From the NCBI RefSeq assembly GCF_000406965.1, contig NZ_KE136357.1, positions 302,244 to 366,243 on the forward strand: a DNA stretch of 64,000 nucleotides, written 5' to 3'. The notes below the pieces were generated by a model, which was not told the origin of the DNA, did no database searches, and saw only the letters and a list, made by a program, of their open reading frames with translations. This document shows, one piece after another, positions 33,026-43,106 of the stretch. Each line of letters begins with the position of its first letter. Position 1 is the first letter of the stretch. This stretch comes from Enterococcus avium ATCC 14025. GTDB taxonomy: Bacteria; Bacillota; Bacilli; Lactobacillales; Enterococcaceae. A program made the translations under genes and the position numbers.

Positions 33026-34324
33026 ATGGAATTTGAAACTAAAAATGGTCATTTAATGTGGGATGGTTGCGATACTGTTGCTTTAGCAGAGAAATTTGGA
33101 ACTCCGTTATATGTGTTTTCGCAAACCATGATTGAAGAGAAGTGCCAAGAACTGCAGCGAGATTTTGTCGAAAAATATGAGAATGTTCGTGTGGCTTTTG
33201 CCAGCAAAGCTTTCTCAACGCTTGCGATGCTAAAAATTATTGAAAAGCAAGGCTTTTCTTTAGATGTTGTTTCTGATGGTGAATTGTACACGGCGATCAA
33301 AGCTGATTTTCCCGCGGAGCATATTGAAATGAACGGCAACAATAAATCAATCGAAGAACTAGAAATGGCGATTGATTATGGCGTTGGTCGAATCATCATC
33401 GACAGTCTGCAGGAGGTTGATCTGATTGCGGCAATCGCCAAAGAAAAACAAAAAGTAGTGGATGTTTTGTTCCGTATCACACCTGAAGTCAATGTTCAAA
33501 CTCATTCATTTATTTCGACAGGACAAAAGGATTCAAAATTTGGGATTCCGATCGATGAGGCGATCTTGTTCCCGCAAATCGAACATGCGATTGAAACACC
33601 AGAAGTGAATTTTTTAGGTTTTCATTTCCATGTAGGTAGTCAATTATTTGATAATCATGCCCATCTTGCAGCGGTAGAAATTGCTTTAGATTTGGTTAAA
33701 ATGGTAAAAGACCGTTTTGACTATACAATCAAGGAATTGAACTTTGGCGGCGGTTTCGGTGTTCGCTACACAGATGCAGATCAGCCAAAGCCTTTTAGTT
33801 ATTTTACAGATCCTATGATGGAAAAAGTATTGGCTTTTTGCGAAACAGAAAACTTTCCGCAGCCTGCAGTTGTGATTGAGCCAGGCCGGAGTATCGTTGC
33901 TGAAGCAGGGATCAGCCTACACAAAATCGGAGCAATCAAAGAGCTTCCTGGATTGCGAAAATATGTCAGTATCGATGGTGGGATGACCGATAATATTCGT
34001 CCGGGACTTTATGAAGCGGAGTATACAGGGATTTTAGCCAACAAAGCAGATGTTAAAGCAACGGAAAAAGTGACGGTTTCAGGTAAGGCCTGTGAAAGTA
34101 CGGATATTTTGGTCAAAGATATTGAGCTGCCAGTGGTTGAAGCTGGCGATATTTTTGCTACTTTTTCAACGGGAGCTTATGGCTATTCTATGGCAAGCAA
34201 TTACAACAAATTAGCGATTCCAGCCGTTGTGTTAACAAAAGCAGGACAAGCCGAAATTATCGTAAAAAGACAGACCTTGGATCAGATGATTCAAAATGAA
34301 GAAATTCCTGAATTTTTGAAATAA
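33026..34324 (+). CDS. lysA: Diaminopimelate decarboxylase
   Basis: 432 residues from ATG 33026 with GAGGGGG upstream. Fold III PLP enzyme: Lys in FASKAFS, FHFHVGSQ, NFGGGFGVRY, EPGRSIVAEAG and the ACESTD active-site Cys. It converts meso-DAP to lysine. It sits 15 bp after the deacetylase gene and 24 bp before dapF. Confidence 0.96.
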   Translation: MEFETKNGHLMWDGCDTVALAEKFGTPLYVFSQTMIEEKCQELQRDFVEKYENVRVAFASKAFSTLAMLKIIEKQGFSLDVVSDGELYTAIKADFPAEHIEMNGNNKSIEELEMAIDYGVGRIIIDSLQEVDLIAAIAKEKQKVVDVLFRITPEVNVQTHSFISTGQKDSKFGIPIDEAILFPQIEHAIETPEVNFLGFHFHVGSQLFDNHAHLAAVEIALDLVKMVKDRFDYTIKELNFGGGFGVRYTDADQPKPFSYFTDPMMEKVLAFCETENFPQPAVVIEPGRSIVAEAGISLHKIGAIKELPGLRKYVSIDGGMTDNIRPGLYEAEYTGILANKADVKATEKVTVSGKACESTDILVKDIELPVVEAGDIFATFSTGAYGYSMASNYNKLAIPAVVLTKAGQAEIIVKRQTLDQMIQNEEIPEFLK

Positions 34325-34348
34325 AGACTCTTGAAATGAGGTGGATGA

Positions 34349-35176
34349 ATGAACATTCCTTTTTATAAACTACAAGGTGCAGGCAATGATTTTATTTTGA
34401 TCGACAATCAAGAACTGAACTTTGCCAGTGAACAATTGACCAAATTTGCGGCTCGTGTTTCTACTCGTCGTGTCTCCGTTGGAGCAGATACTTTGATCGC
34501 GGTAGAGGCAGCCCGCGGATCCGGTGATTTTTATGCTCGCTTTTTCAATGCAGACGGTTCTGAAGCAGAAATGTGCGGAAATGGTGCTCGCTGTGTGGCG
34601 CGCTGGGCCTTTGAGACAGGGATAGCTAAAGAAAAAATGATCATTGAAACGATCGCAGGTGATGTGCCAGCAGAACGTTTGGACAAGAGGACCTATCGCG
34701 TACAGTTGAACTCACCAACCGTTTTTGAAGCAGACAAACTTCTTCAGGTTGATGGGAAAGAGGTAACCGTGGATTATGTTGAATTGGGAAATCCAGGGAT
34801 TCCTCATTTAGTTGTTCACGTACCGGATTTAGCTATGACTGAATTAGAAACGATTCTTGATTTTGCAAGAAAATTGAGAATTCATCCCGCCTTTGAAAAG
34901 GGCGCTAATGTGAATTTCTATGATATATTGTCTGATCAAACGGTGGTAGAGCGCACCTATGAACGAGGTGTGGAAGATTTCACTTTGGCCTGCGGTACCG
35001 GAACCGGCTCAACGGCATATGCATTGACTAAAAAAGGTCTGGTCAAAAGTGATCCAGTTGTGATCGAAGTCTTAGGCGGACAGCTTCAAGTGAATGTTGT
35101 CGAGAATGACCTTTATTTAATCGGTGATACGAATATGGTTGTCAAAGGAACAATTTTAGATGAAGATTTAGCGTAA
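34349..35176 (+). CDS. dapF: Diaminopimelate epimerase
   Basis: 275 residues, start supported by GAGGTGG. Both catalytic cysteines are present, in MCGNGARC and in TLACGTGTGS. It converts LL-DAP to meso-DAP. It completes a plus-strand block with the deacetylase and lysA. The aminotransferase step and the aspartate-semialdehyde genes are not in this window. Confidence 0.97.
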   Translation: MNIPFYKLQGAGNDFILIDNQELNFASEQLTKFAARVSTRRVSVGADTLIAVEAARGSGDFYARFFNADGSEAEMCGNGARCVARWAFETGIAKEKMIIETIAGDVPAERLDKRTYRVQLNSPTVFEADKLLQVDGKEVTVDYVELGNPGIPHLVVHVPDLAMTELETILDFARKLRIHPAFEKGANVNFYDILSDQTVVERTYERGVEDFTLACGTGTGSTAYALTKKGLVKSDPVVIEVLGGQLQVNVVENDLYLIGDTNMVVKGTILDEDLA

Positions 35177-35179
35177 AAG

Positions 35180-35208
35180 AAGGTGACCGAGCGTGGTCAT
35201 CTTTTTTT
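35180..35208 (+). terminator. Rho-independent terminator after dapF
   Basis: AAGGTGACC pairs with GGTCATCTT (one G-U) followed by T residues. Confidence 0.85.
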
Positions 35209-35331
35209 GGTTCCTACGTATAAATAGTCTTAGACGGGGCTTTTTTGATGATAGCGGTTTAAATCTTGCTTATTGACGCAGAAATTTGTAGAACGTATCA
35301 TGAGATGAATAGAGTTACTTAGGAGGCCGAC

Positions 35332-36231
35332 ATGGAGAAATTTAAAAAAATGGTGGCGATCGAGCCAACCAAATTATTACCTGAATGGGATGAAAAACTC
35401 AAGGATCTAGCAGAAGAAACTTTTTTTTATGAGGATATTCCGACGGATGCAGCGACAATTATCGATCGAATAGGTGACGCAGATTGTGTGATGTTGAGTT
35501 TTACCAGCTTTATTGATAAGGAAGTCTTAGATGCTTGCCCGAATATTCGTTATATTGGAATTTGTGCTAGCTTGTATGCGCCAGAAAATGCGAACGTAGA
35601 TATTCTCCATGCAGAGAAAAAAGGGATCGTGGTAACAGGCGTTCGTGATTATGGCGATGAAGGTGTGAAGGAATATGCCATCAGTGAATTGGTTCGTTTA
35701 TTACAAGGGCGCGGACCTGCGATGTGGAAGGATGAGCCAATGGAATTGACCGATGTCAAAGTCGGCATTGTGGGCATGGGAACAGTCGGCAGCTTATTGG
35801 CGAAAACGATGAAGTTCTTTGGTATGAACGTCAATTATTATAGTCGAACGCGCAAACCTGAAATTGAAAAAGAATTGAATATGACTTATTTGTCCTTAGA
35901 TGAGCTGTTAGAGAAGGTAGATATCTTAATTACTTGTCTGAATAAAAATGTTGTCCTATTAGATGAAGTAGCTTTTAATCAGTTTGGCAATGGGAAAATT
36001 TTGATGAATGTTTCGATTGCGCCGTCTCATGAAGTGCCAGCGCTAAAAAAATGGTTGGCAGAACCTGGGAACTATGCGTTTAGTGATACTGAAGCAGGAT
36101 TAGGCGAAGAAGTGATAGGGTTACCGAATGTTTTTGCCGGAAAAACCAACGCCGGTCTAACTTCGATGGCAAAAGTTCGTTTGGCTCAAAAAGTCATTGC
36201 AAATATTAAGGAATTTCAAGCAAATCATTAA
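35332..36231 (+). CDS. D-2-hydroxyacid dehydrogenase-like protein lacking catalytic residues
   Basis: 299 residues, start supported by AGGAGG. The NAD-binding motif GIVGMGTVG and overall two-domain fold match the D-isomer 2-hydroxyacid dehydrogenase family. The usual catalytic Arg segment (NxxRG) reads MNVSIAPSHE, and the segment with the catalytic His (PHxxxxT) reads FAGKTNAGLTS, so neither residue is present. It may be a binding protein, or an enzyme with altered chemistry. Monocistronic. Confidence 0.85.
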   Translation: MEKFKKMVAIEPTKLLPEWDEKLKDLAEETFFYEDIPTDAATIIDRIGDADCVMLSFTSFIDKEVLDACPNIRYIGICASLYAPENANVDILHAEKKGIVVTGVRDYGDEGVKEYAISELVRLLQGRGPAMWKDEPMELTDVKVGIVGMGTVGSLLAKTMKFFGMNVNYYSRTRKPEIEKELNMTYLSLDELLEKVDILITCLNKNVVLLDEVAFNQFGNGKILMNVSIAPSHEVPALKKWLAEPGNYAFSDTEAGLGEEVIGLPNVFAGKTNAGLTSMAKVRLAQKVIANIKEFQANH

Positions 36232-36244
36232 TGGAGATTTTATG

Positions 36245-36278
36245 AAGATTCAAGCGTAATGTCGTTTGAATCTTTTTT
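36245..36278 (+). terminator. Rho-independent terminator
   Basis: AAGATTCAA.CG pairs with CG.TTGAATCTT, then T residues. Confidence 0.88.
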
Positions 36279-36443
36279 AATGTCCAAGCGTATGTAAAGA
36301 AATATTACGTGAAATGTTGCTTTTTTCAAATTATTTTTATCTCATGTCATATAATATTACATTGGTTATTGAAATTCCCTTGAAAACTCGCTATGATAAT
36401 ACAAATGATGGTTGCGTGTTTTGAAAAGAAATGGGGAAAAGAT

Positions 36444-36608
36444 ATGGAATATCAATACTTAGTTCAGGTAGAAACGATTGTCGGAGAAATGACCGAGGAA
36501 ACATTCAATACTCGTCGAGAAGCGCTGTGCTATGCAACAAATTATGCAAAAGTTAAGATGAGCAAAGTATTCAGATCAGGCGAGATATTACATGAGTTCA
36601 ATTATTAA
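36444..36608 (+). CDS. Small hypothetical protein
   Basis: 54 residues from ATG 36444 with GGGGA upstream. Predicted alpha/beta: MEYQYLVQVETIVGEMTEE then RREALCYATNYAKVKMS. Soluble; family not recognised. Likely monocistronic. Confidence 0.6.
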   Translation: MEYQYLVQVETIVGEMTEETFNTRREALCYATNYAKVKMSKVFRSGEILHEFNY

Positions 36609-36650
36609 GCATTGAGACCATAGGATTATTGAAGTTTGTATAGTGTTTAG

Positions 36651-36687
36651 AAAAAGGCTTTGTCTCTATGGACGAAGCCCTTTTTTT
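36651..36687. terminator. Bidirectional terminator
   Basis: AAAGGCTTTGTC pairs with GACGAAGCCCTTT and is followed by T residues. It overlaps the last codons of rarD and serves both convergent genes. Confidence 0.88.
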
Positions 36688-37556
36688 CGTACTTGAATCA
36701 AATTTCCGGCAACAAAAATCAGAATACCTAACCAAATAAAGGCAAAGGCAATGAATTGCGGCAAGGCATATGGTTCATGGAATAGGAAGATTGCCATCAC
36801 TAGCATGATGGTCGGATTCACATACTGGAGAAAACCGAGCGTTATATAAGATAGCTTCTTCACAGCAGTTGCAAAAAGTAGCAAAGGAATTGCCGTTACC
36901 ACACCGGCCCCCATTAACAATACATTCGTACTCATTGAATAATTCATGAATCCAGTCGGTGAAATAAAAAACAAATAGATTAGACCGATTGGCGCAATAA
37001 TCAATGTTTCCAAGGTGATGCTTGTTGCAGAACTCAACTGCAACTGTTTTTTTGTTAATCCATACAAACAAAAACTAGTTGCTAAAAAAAGCGAATTGAA
37101 GGGGAAAACACCGGTTTGGAGCGTCAACAATATCACTCCAGTTAGTGCCGAAAGACTAGCCAGCTTGGCTTGCTTCGTTAGCGGCTCTTTTAAATAGAGA
37201 GCGCCAGCCAGTACATTTAGTAATGGATTAATATAATAGCCTAAACTAGCTTGTTGAACTTGTCCAATTGACACCGTATAAATAAAGATTCCCCAGTTTA
37301 ATGAGACGAAAATCGCCGCTATAATAACAGCGAGAACCTTTTTTCGATTTTTTAAAAGTACTTTGACCTCTTGAATAAAAGTCGGCATCTTTCGTAATGC
37401 AATCATGTAAAGCAACATAAAAATCAGAGACCAAATAATTCGATAAAACAAAATATCAATAGAGCTGACACCACCTAGCAGTTTCCAGTAAAGCGGCAGG
37501 ATGCCCCAAAGAATATATGCACCAAAACCATAAACTAACCCAGAATCTTTTTTCAT
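36666..37556 (-). CDS. rarD: RarD-type EamA family transporter
   Basis: 296 residues from ATG 37556 with GGAGG upstream. Ten membrane helices in two EamA-like halves. YGFGAYILWGILPLYWKLL, FYRIIWSL and GYYINPLLNVLAGALYLKEPL are strong RarD signatures. The family exports amino acids or related metabolites; the chloramphenicol-sensitivity label of E. coli RarD should not be taken as function. Confidence 0.9.
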   Translation of the reverse strand: MKKDSGLVYGFGAYILWGILPLYWKLLGGVSSIDILFYRIIWSLIFMLLYMIALRKMPTFIQEVKVLLKNRKKVLAVIIAAIFVSLNWGIFIYTVSIGQVQQASLGYYINPLLNVLAGALYLKEPLTKQAKLASLSALTGVILLTLQTGVFPFNSLFLATSFCLYGLTKKQLQLSSATSITLETLIIAPIGLIYLFFISPTGFMNYSMSTNVLLMGAGVVTAIPLLLFATAVKKLSYITLGFLQYVNPTIMLVMAIFLFHEPYALPQFIAFAFIWLGILIFVAGNLIQVRKKGLRP

Positions 37557-37668
37557 CAGAACCTCCTTGTTTGAATCGTATTTTACCATTTTAACATAAA
37601 CAATTGAGAGATAATTTGAAAAAAAGGGATTTGATGATTATAAATAATATGTGATTACGAAAATTGGA

Positions 37669-37851
37669 TTAACGATTTTGAGCTTCTTTGATTGATTTGA
37701 AGGCATTGATACCAAATGAAATTAGAAAAAAGAAGCTTGCTAGTTTTAAGACCGCACCCGATTGAAAGGCGAAGAAAAGTGAGACGAAAAAATAGGAAAT
37801 AGCGATATAGGTATACATATTATTGAATTTTTTCAGGTTCAAAAGGATCAC
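37669..37851 (-). CDS. Small two-helix membrane protein
   Basis: 57-60 residues. The start is GTG 37851 or, better, TTG 37842 with AGAGGTGA upstream. Two hydrophobic segments (TYIAISYFFVSLFFAF and LASFFFLISFGINAF) with a short loop. Family not recognised. The 240-bp gap that follows (37852-38093) holds nothing I can name. Confidence 0.55.
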   Translation of the reverse strand: MILLNLKKFNNMYTYIAISYFFVSLFFAFQSGAVLKLASFFFLISFGINAFKSIKEAQNR

Positions 37852-38093
37852 CTCTTTAAAGAAAGTATATGCTTTTGAGGAAACCGCGTCAAAATGGAGG
37901 TTTTGAAAAAATCGTATTCAGAAATTTTGTAATATAGAAGTTAAGAAATCTTTATAGCTCAGCTTGGGAATAGAATTGTAGGACTTCTATTAAGAAACCC
38001 AAAATGAAAAAAGAAGAGAAATGGTCGTTGAATGAAAGATTAGCCGAAAAATTTCACTTTTTACAAGTTACAGTGATTTTAGTCGTGAGAGGA

Positions 38094-38525
38094 TCAAAGA
38101 ATCCACTCCATCAAAAATTCTTCTTCAGTTGTTTCATAATCTGTTGTTTCCTTTAGAATCGTGAAACCTTGTTTTAAGTAAAACTGAACAGCACGTTCAT
38201 TTTTTTGATAAACGCTTAATAATAATTTTGAATGCTTCTCTTTTATTCTTGCCAATAATTGCCCACCAATTCCTAATGATCTGTATTCCTGCAATACAAA
38301 GATTCCAGCAATATACTCGTCAATCAAGCCAAGAAAGCCGATGATTTTCTCGTTATGATAGTAGGCATAAAGATCAGCGGTAGTGAGGGACGCCTTAACT
38401 GTTTGATAATTTTTGAGCCAATAATTCCGGTCAATAAAAGCATGAGACTCCAAATTGCTCCTTAACCAAATAGATGCAATGGTTTCTAAATCTGCGTCAG
38501 TAATTGTTTCAATCCGTCTAATCAT
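38094..38525 (-). CDS. GNAT-family N-acetyltransferase
   Basis: 143 residues; start at ATG 38525, six bases after GGAG. Acetyl-CoA loop motif QEYRSLGIGGQLLARIK, then LSVYQKNERAVQFYLKQGF, as in RimI/YjaB-type enzymes. The acceptor is unknown. Confidence 0.85.
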   Translation of the reverse strand: MIRRIETITDADLETIASIWLRSNLESHAFIDRNYWLKNYQTVKASLTTADLYAYYHNEKIIGFLGLIDEYIAGIFVLQEYRSLGIGGQLLARIKEKHSKLLLSVYQKNERAVQFYLKQGFTILKETTDYETTEEEFLMEWIL

Positions 38526-38563
38526 CATAAGCTCCAAATTTTTTAGTTTAATATAGTTAAAGT

Positions 38564-38749
38564 TCAGTCTTTATCTATCGATTGAAAAAATGGTTCTTCA
38601 GCGTTTGAGTAATAGTCTTTATTTAGTTTATCCTCAGATTTTACTCCTAATAAAGAAACGAGCATCGGACTGAATCCTAAAACACCGAGTAAAATTGCTA
38701 AGGGAATATAAACCCGTTTCTTTTCTAAGATGGATCGTTTGCTCGACAT
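38564..38749 (-). CDS. Small single-pass membrane protein
   Basis: 61 residues from ATG 38749 with AAAAGGAG upstream. A basic N-terminus (MSSKRSILEKKRVY), one helix (IPLAILLGVLGFSPMLVSLLG), then a charged tail. Not recognised. Confidence 0.65.
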   Translation of the reverse strand: MSSKRSILEKKRVYIPLAILLGVLGFSPMLVSLLGVKSEDKLNKDYYSNAEEPFFQSIDKD

Positions 38750-38813
38750 GGGAAAGACTCCTTTTCCATAATTGTAGACGAAAGATAGTTTGAAGGCAAA
38801 ATTCTTTGATAAC

Positions 38814-38852
38814 AAAAAACGCTCTCTACCCAAAACGATGGATAGAGGCGTT
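38814..38852 (-). terminator. Terminator after galK
   Basis: AACGC..CTCTA pairs with TAGAG.GCGTT, with a T run on the minus strand. Confidence 0.75.
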
Positions 38853-38866
38853 CATTACTTTAAGGT

Positions 38867-40036
38867 TTAACCGATCTTTGTTGTTCCACTGCCGATATGT
38901 GCGACATAGAAATCTGGCGCGTAACCAACAATTTCCATGTATTTGTCGTAGACTTTGTTTTTGAAGGTTGGAATATTTTCTTCTTTGACAACAGCAATCG
39001 CACATCCACCAAAGCCGGCACCTGTCATTCGAGCACCTAAGACACCGCTTTGAGCTTGAGCCGCATCGACTAAGGTGTCCAGCTCAATTCCTGTTACTTC
39101 ATAGTCATGGCGAAGTGAATAGTGAGAGGCATTCAACAATTTTCCAAAGGCTTCCAAATTGCCTTTTTCTAATTCTGCCTTTGCTTCTAAAGTTCGTTGA
39201 TTTTCGGTTACAGCATGGCGTGCGCGACGAATCAAGGTGTCGTCGCCAATCAAATCAATATTTGCTTCAAAAGTGGCTTCATCTAGATCGCCTAATGCTT
39301 GAATGTCCAGTTTCTTTTGCAGACGAGCAAGTGCTTCCTCACATTCGCTGCGACGTTCATTGTATTTGGAATCTGCCAATTCACGGCGTTTGTTGGTGTT
39401 CATGATCACCACTGCGTAACCGTCAAGCTTTACTGGAACCATTTCATATTTTAACGTGTTGGTATCCAGCAGAATCGCTTGATCGATATCGCCAAAGCCA
39501 ATGGCAAATTGATCCATAATCCCTGAATTGACACCGATAAATTCATTTTCGACTTTTTTTCCTGTTTTTACTAGCTCAAGACGATCGGTCTTCAAATCAA
39601 ATAAATCTTCTAAAACAACTCCAACTAATAATTCTAAGGAAGCACTGCTGGACAGCCCAGCACCATTTGGAATCGTCCCTTCTACTAATAGCTCGAAGCC
39701 ATGATCAATTTTATGACCGGCATCCTTCAGTTTTAAGACCATGCCTTTTGCATAGTTGGCCCAGTTGTCTTTTTTATCGTAGTCCAATTGATCGACGTCA
39801 AAGGTGATGACACCAATATCTTCAAAGTTAGTGGAATAAACCAAAACTTTCTTATCTTCGCGAGGAGCCGCTATACCATAGGTTCCATAAGTGATGGAAG
39901 CAGGGAAGACGTGACCACCATTATAATCGGTATGTTCACCGATCAGATTAATCCGTCCGGGTGAAAAGTATTGGGTCGTTTCTTTGGGACCAAAAATTTC
40001 AGCAAATTTTGTGTTTAATTCGCGTTTAATTTCCAT
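38867..40036 (-). CDS. galK: Galactokinase
   Basis: 389 residues. GHMP signatures in order: [26 protein letters not shown] and [11 protein letters not shown]. It phosphorylates alpha-galactose. Its ATG overlaps the galM stop by 11 bp. galT and galE are not in this window. Confidence 0.97.
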   Translation of the reverse strand: MEIKRELNTKFAEIFGPKETTQYFSPGRINLIGEHTDYNGGHVFPASITYGTYGIAAPREDKKVLVYSTNFEDIGVITFDVDQLDYDKKDNWANYAKGMVLKLKDAGHKIDHGFELLVEGTIPNGAGLSSSASLELLVGVVLEDLFDLKTDRLELVKTGKKVENEFIGVNSGIMDQFAIGFGDIDQAILLDTNTLKYEMVPVKLDGYAVVIMNTNKRRELADSKYNERRSECEEALARLQKKLDIQALGDLDEATFEANIDLIGDDTLIRRARHAVTENQRTLEAKAELEKGNLEAFGKLLNASHYSLRHDYEVTGIELDTLVDAAQAQSGVLGARMTGAGFGGCAIAVVKEENIPTFKNKVYDKYMEIVGYAPDFYVAHIGSGTTKIG

Positions 40037-41069
40037 GTGTATTCGCTTCTTTCAAGTTTATTTTATATTCAGTAATCGTTTCAAATGGTGTGTTCGCAGG
40101 CAGTTTAATGGAGCCGAATTCAGGAAATTGTTCTGCTCCTGGTGCGACCTGTGTTTCAAAAGTGATGCCGCCGTGATGAGCGAGTTGTTTTCCTTGCATC
40201 ATCGGTCCATCTTCACCAAAGTTGGCGGTAAAGATGACAACACTAGAAGAATCTGTTGAGACAGTTAGTTCAACTGTTCCATCAGGGCTAGTCAGTTTTG
40301 CTGCGGGTTTGTTCAAATCGCTTTCCTTTAAGAAGAAAGGATGATCCAAGCCGTTACATAGATTTTTTTGTTCAAAGTCACTAGTAAACATATCAGCCAA
40401 AGCTGTTTCTGTTTGGAAATCAAAAGGTGTTCCAGTTACATTCATGATTTCGCCCGTAGGAATGGTATCTGGTCGCAGAACAGCAACAGAGTCACTATTT
40501 AGCCAGAGCTTGTGTTCATCGATTGCTTGAGTAGGATCGCCTGTCAGGTTGAAATATACATGATTGGTAGGGTTGAACAAGGTAGTCTGATCGCTGGTAG
40601 CTTTAGTGGTCACACGCCAAACATTTTCCTGTGTCAGGGTGTGTCGAACCTCCACCTTCAAGTTTCCTGGAAAACCATGCTCGCCATCAGGGCTAGTCAG
40701 TGTGAAAATAATGGATGCTTCCTGATCACCATTTTCGATTGCATAATCCCATTTTTTCGTTTCAAAGCCTGGTTTGCCGCCGTGAAGAGAATGACCAGTT
40801 TCTGGATCAATCGCTACTTGATAGTCTTTACCATCAAGTGTGAAGCGTCCATTTTCGATTCGACCAGCGGTTCGACCGATTGAAGCCCCGATAAAAGCAT
40901 CCCTTTCTAGATATTCTTCGGCTGAATCAAAGTTTAGTACCAGTTCTTTGTCGTGCCCTAGACTGACGATTCGTGCTCCTAAATCAGTTACCGATAAGTG
41001 GAAACCGGATTCATTTTCAATGCTAATTAAGTGATAACCTTGACCAAAATCTTTTTCTGTAATTTGCAT
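40026..41069 (-). CDS. galM: Aldose 1-epimerase (galactose mutarotase)
   Basis: 347 residues from ATG 41069 (GCGAGG upstream). Motifs [17 protein letters not shown] and [11 protein letters not shown] include the catalytic His; a Glu is expected near the C-terminus (FETQ). It supplies alpha-galactose to GalK. The operon with galK runs on the minus strand below a membrane-protein gene. Confidence 0.94.
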   Translation of the reverse strand: MQITEKDFGQGYHLISIENESGFHLSVTDLGARIVSLGHDKELVLNFDSAEEYLERDAFIGASIGRTAGRIENGRFTLDGKDYQVAIDPETGHSLHGGKPGFETKKWDYAIENGDQEASIIFTLTSPDGEHGFPGNLKVEVRHTLTQENVWRVTTKATSDQTTLFNPTNHVYFNLTGDPTQAIDEHKLWLNSDSVAVLRPDTIPTGEIMNVTGTPFDFQTETALADMFTSDFEQKNLCNGLDHPFFLKESDLNKPAAKLTSPDGTVELTVSTDSSSVVIFTANFGEDGPMMQGKQLAHHGGITFETQVAPGAEQFPEFGSIKLPANTPFETITEYKINLKEANTHGN

Positions 41070-41192
41070 ATAAAAAAACCTCGCTTTTTTTGTGTAATGG
41101 AAAATTTCTCGTGTCTTAATAAGTTTAGCGATTTCTTGATTAAGTGACAAGTTCTAAGAAAAGCATCATCATTCCCTGAAATCAATTTATCA

Positions 41193-41206
41193 AGAAATCG
41201 TTTTCT
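41193..41206. promoter_or_regulatory. Candidate cre-like (catabolite) site ahead of galM
   Basis: AGAAATCGTTTTCT matches the central twelve positions of the cre consensus but not its outer T and A. It lies 124 bp upstream of galM. Confidence 0.4.
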
Positions 41207-41276
41207 TTTAAACGTCTTTCTGTGACGACTATTTAACTTTTTGTTGCATTTTTTCTCAAAAACAGAAGAAGATCTT

Positions 41277-41744
41277 CTACAAATGAGCGGGTCTTCTAAA
41301 ATAATGGCTAAGATAAAAAAGAAGTAAGCCAGAAAAACCAATTACAAAGGAAAAGTTGCCAATATAATCATAAACAAGTAAATCATACCTTCCCAATGGT
41401 GTTACTAGAACAATACAAATCAAAGAACACACTGCTGCTGCAATGGTTTGGATTAAAAAGTTCTTATCGCCAGAATAGGTGAGAATCCAAGCGTAACAAT
41501 TTGTAAGTATTAGCCATAAGACGAGTAAAATTAATGCATGGGAACTTCTTTCGATCAGGCGACCAGATAAAATAGTCATAAATAAAATGACAAAAACCGC
41601 AAGAGCGATCAATGGCACAATTACTGTGAGTTTTGTAAGAAACATGCCGATTTTCTTTGTTCTCGCTGAGCTGGTTAAAGTGCTGGATTTTCTTGCCAAA
41701 TAGAAATAATAAAAACCTAATAAAATAAAAATACCTGAAATCAA
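41277..41744 (-). CDS. Hypothetical membrane protein
   Basis: 155 residues from a TTG with GGAAGG eight bases upstream. Five hydrophobic helices and a basic loop (KSSTLTSSARTKKIG). No family recognised. It lies between the araC-type regulator and galM on the minus strand and might be transcribed with them. Confidence 0.6.
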   Translation of the reverse strand: MISGIFILLGFYYFYLARKSSTLTSSARTKKIGMFLTKLTVIVPLIALAVFVILFMTILSGRLIERSSHALILLVLWLILTNCYAWILTYSGDKNFLIQTIAAAVCSLICIVLVTPLGRYDLLVYDYIGNFSFVIGFSGLLLFYLSHYFRRPAHL

Positions 41745-42038
41745 TTGTTAAACCTTCCTTATTCATAAGATAGAAATATCCTTAGTATACAATACTCAAT
41801 TCATACTGCAACATGCAATCAAAGCTCACCATGTGCTTCGATAAATTTTCAGCGTTCAAGTGAGTAAAAAGGGTATCGTGACAATCAAGAATAACAAAAA
41901 AGTAATCATTCTTTTGTGCTTTTCCCTTAGCAGCAAACCGGAAGTAGCTGGATGTGATTCAATAGTTGTGAATACTATCAAAAAATACACTATTTTCATG
42001 TATACTTTAGAGTGAAGATTAGGATGGAGGTACTGGTG

Positions 42039-42944
42039 ATGGAACAGGCAATTTTTTTAAAAAAGGAACAGCGTCAGTTGAAAACCGATCTGCATTTTGA
42101 TTATTGCGGAATTTCAAAAACGCTGCCCTTTCACGCTTTTGGACCTGCGATTCGGCAAAATTATACACTGCATATCGTAATGGAGGGTAAGGGAACCTAT
42201 CAAGTGAAAAATCAACAGTATCATTTAAAAAAAGGTGATTTGTTTTTGATTCGTCCTGGTGACTCAACCTTCTATTTGGCGGATGGGGAAGATCCGTGGA
42301 TGTATGGTTGGCTTTCTTTTGGCGGAGCCGCAGCAGACGAAATCATTCACCATTCACAGTTTAAAAAGGATCAATACACGATGGTATCTTCAGATACGCA
42401 AAAATATATCAATACTATCCTAGCTTGTTTACCATTTGTGGAGGAAACACTCACGAATGAGCTGCATTTAAATGAATTGACCTATCGTTTTTTAGCAATT
42501 CTCTTAGAAGATGGTGGCAAGAGTCATTTAGGTAATAAAAAGGTCTATTCACCTTTGGCGGTAGCGACTGTCGAATACATTGAAGCTCATTACGCAGAGC
42601 ATGTGACTGTTGAGGAAATCGCCCGGCGGTTAGCGGTTAATCGCAGTCATCTATCACGAGTCTTTCGTAATCACATGGATATTAGTATCAGAGATTATTT
42701 ACTGGGGGTACGAATCAATCGAGCTGCTTTTTTACTTTCTATGACAGATGAGTCCGTCGAGAATATTGCTGAGCAGGTTGGTTTCAATAGTCTTGTGGTT
42801 TTTAGCCGAATGTTTAAAAAATTGACTGGAGAAACAGCAACAGCTTATCGCAAACGAATGAAAAATGAAGATTTTAAAAATGTATCGTTAGATGATTTAA
42901 AAAATCAATTAAAAAAACAAGCGGTGGTAAATAGAGCAACATAG
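42039..42944 (+). CDS. AraC-family regulator (MsmR-like)
   Basis: 301 residues from ATG 42039 with GGAGG upstream. A cupin-type sugar-binding domain (TLHIVMEGKGTYQVK, KKGDLFLIRPGDSTFY) precedes two C-terminal HTH units ending VGFNSLVVFSRMFKKLTGETATAYRKR. Relatives control galactoside, raffinose or melibiose genes. It is divergent from the galM-galK side, so it is a candidate regulator of galactose use. Of the gap 41745-42038 only the last part near 41985-42011 looks promoter-like. Confidence 0.88.
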   Translation: MEQAIFLKKEQRQLKTDLHFDYCGISKTLPFHAFGPAIRQNYTLHIVMEGKGTYQVKNQQYHLKKGDLFLIRPGDSTFYLADGEDPWMYGWLSFGGAAADEIIHHSQFKKDQYTMVSSDTQKYINTILACLPFVEETLTNELHLNELTYRFLAILLEDGGKSHLGNKKVYSPLAVATVEYIEAHYAEHVTVEEIARRLAVNRSHLSRVFRNHMDISIRDYLLGVRINRAAFLLSMTDESVENIAEQVGFNSLVVFSRMFKKLTGETATAYRKRMKNEDFKNVSLDDLKNQLKKQAVVNRAT

Positions 42945-42977
42945 CTAAGTGAGCGTTTACAAAGCCTTGAGGTTATC

Positions 42978-43007
42978 CTATACTTATTTTATAAGTATAG
43001 TTTTTTT
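42978..43007 (+). terminator. Rho-independent terminator
   Basis: CTATACTTAT pairs perfectly with ATAAGTATAG through a 3-nt loop, followed by seven T residues. Confidence 0.92.
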
Positions 43008-43106
43008 ACATAAAATGCCTAAGCTGTCTTTTTGGGGAAGATACCTATTTTTTAATTATCCAAAAGTATGGCAGATATGGTGAAAATAAACGGGAGGGAT
43101 CCAACC

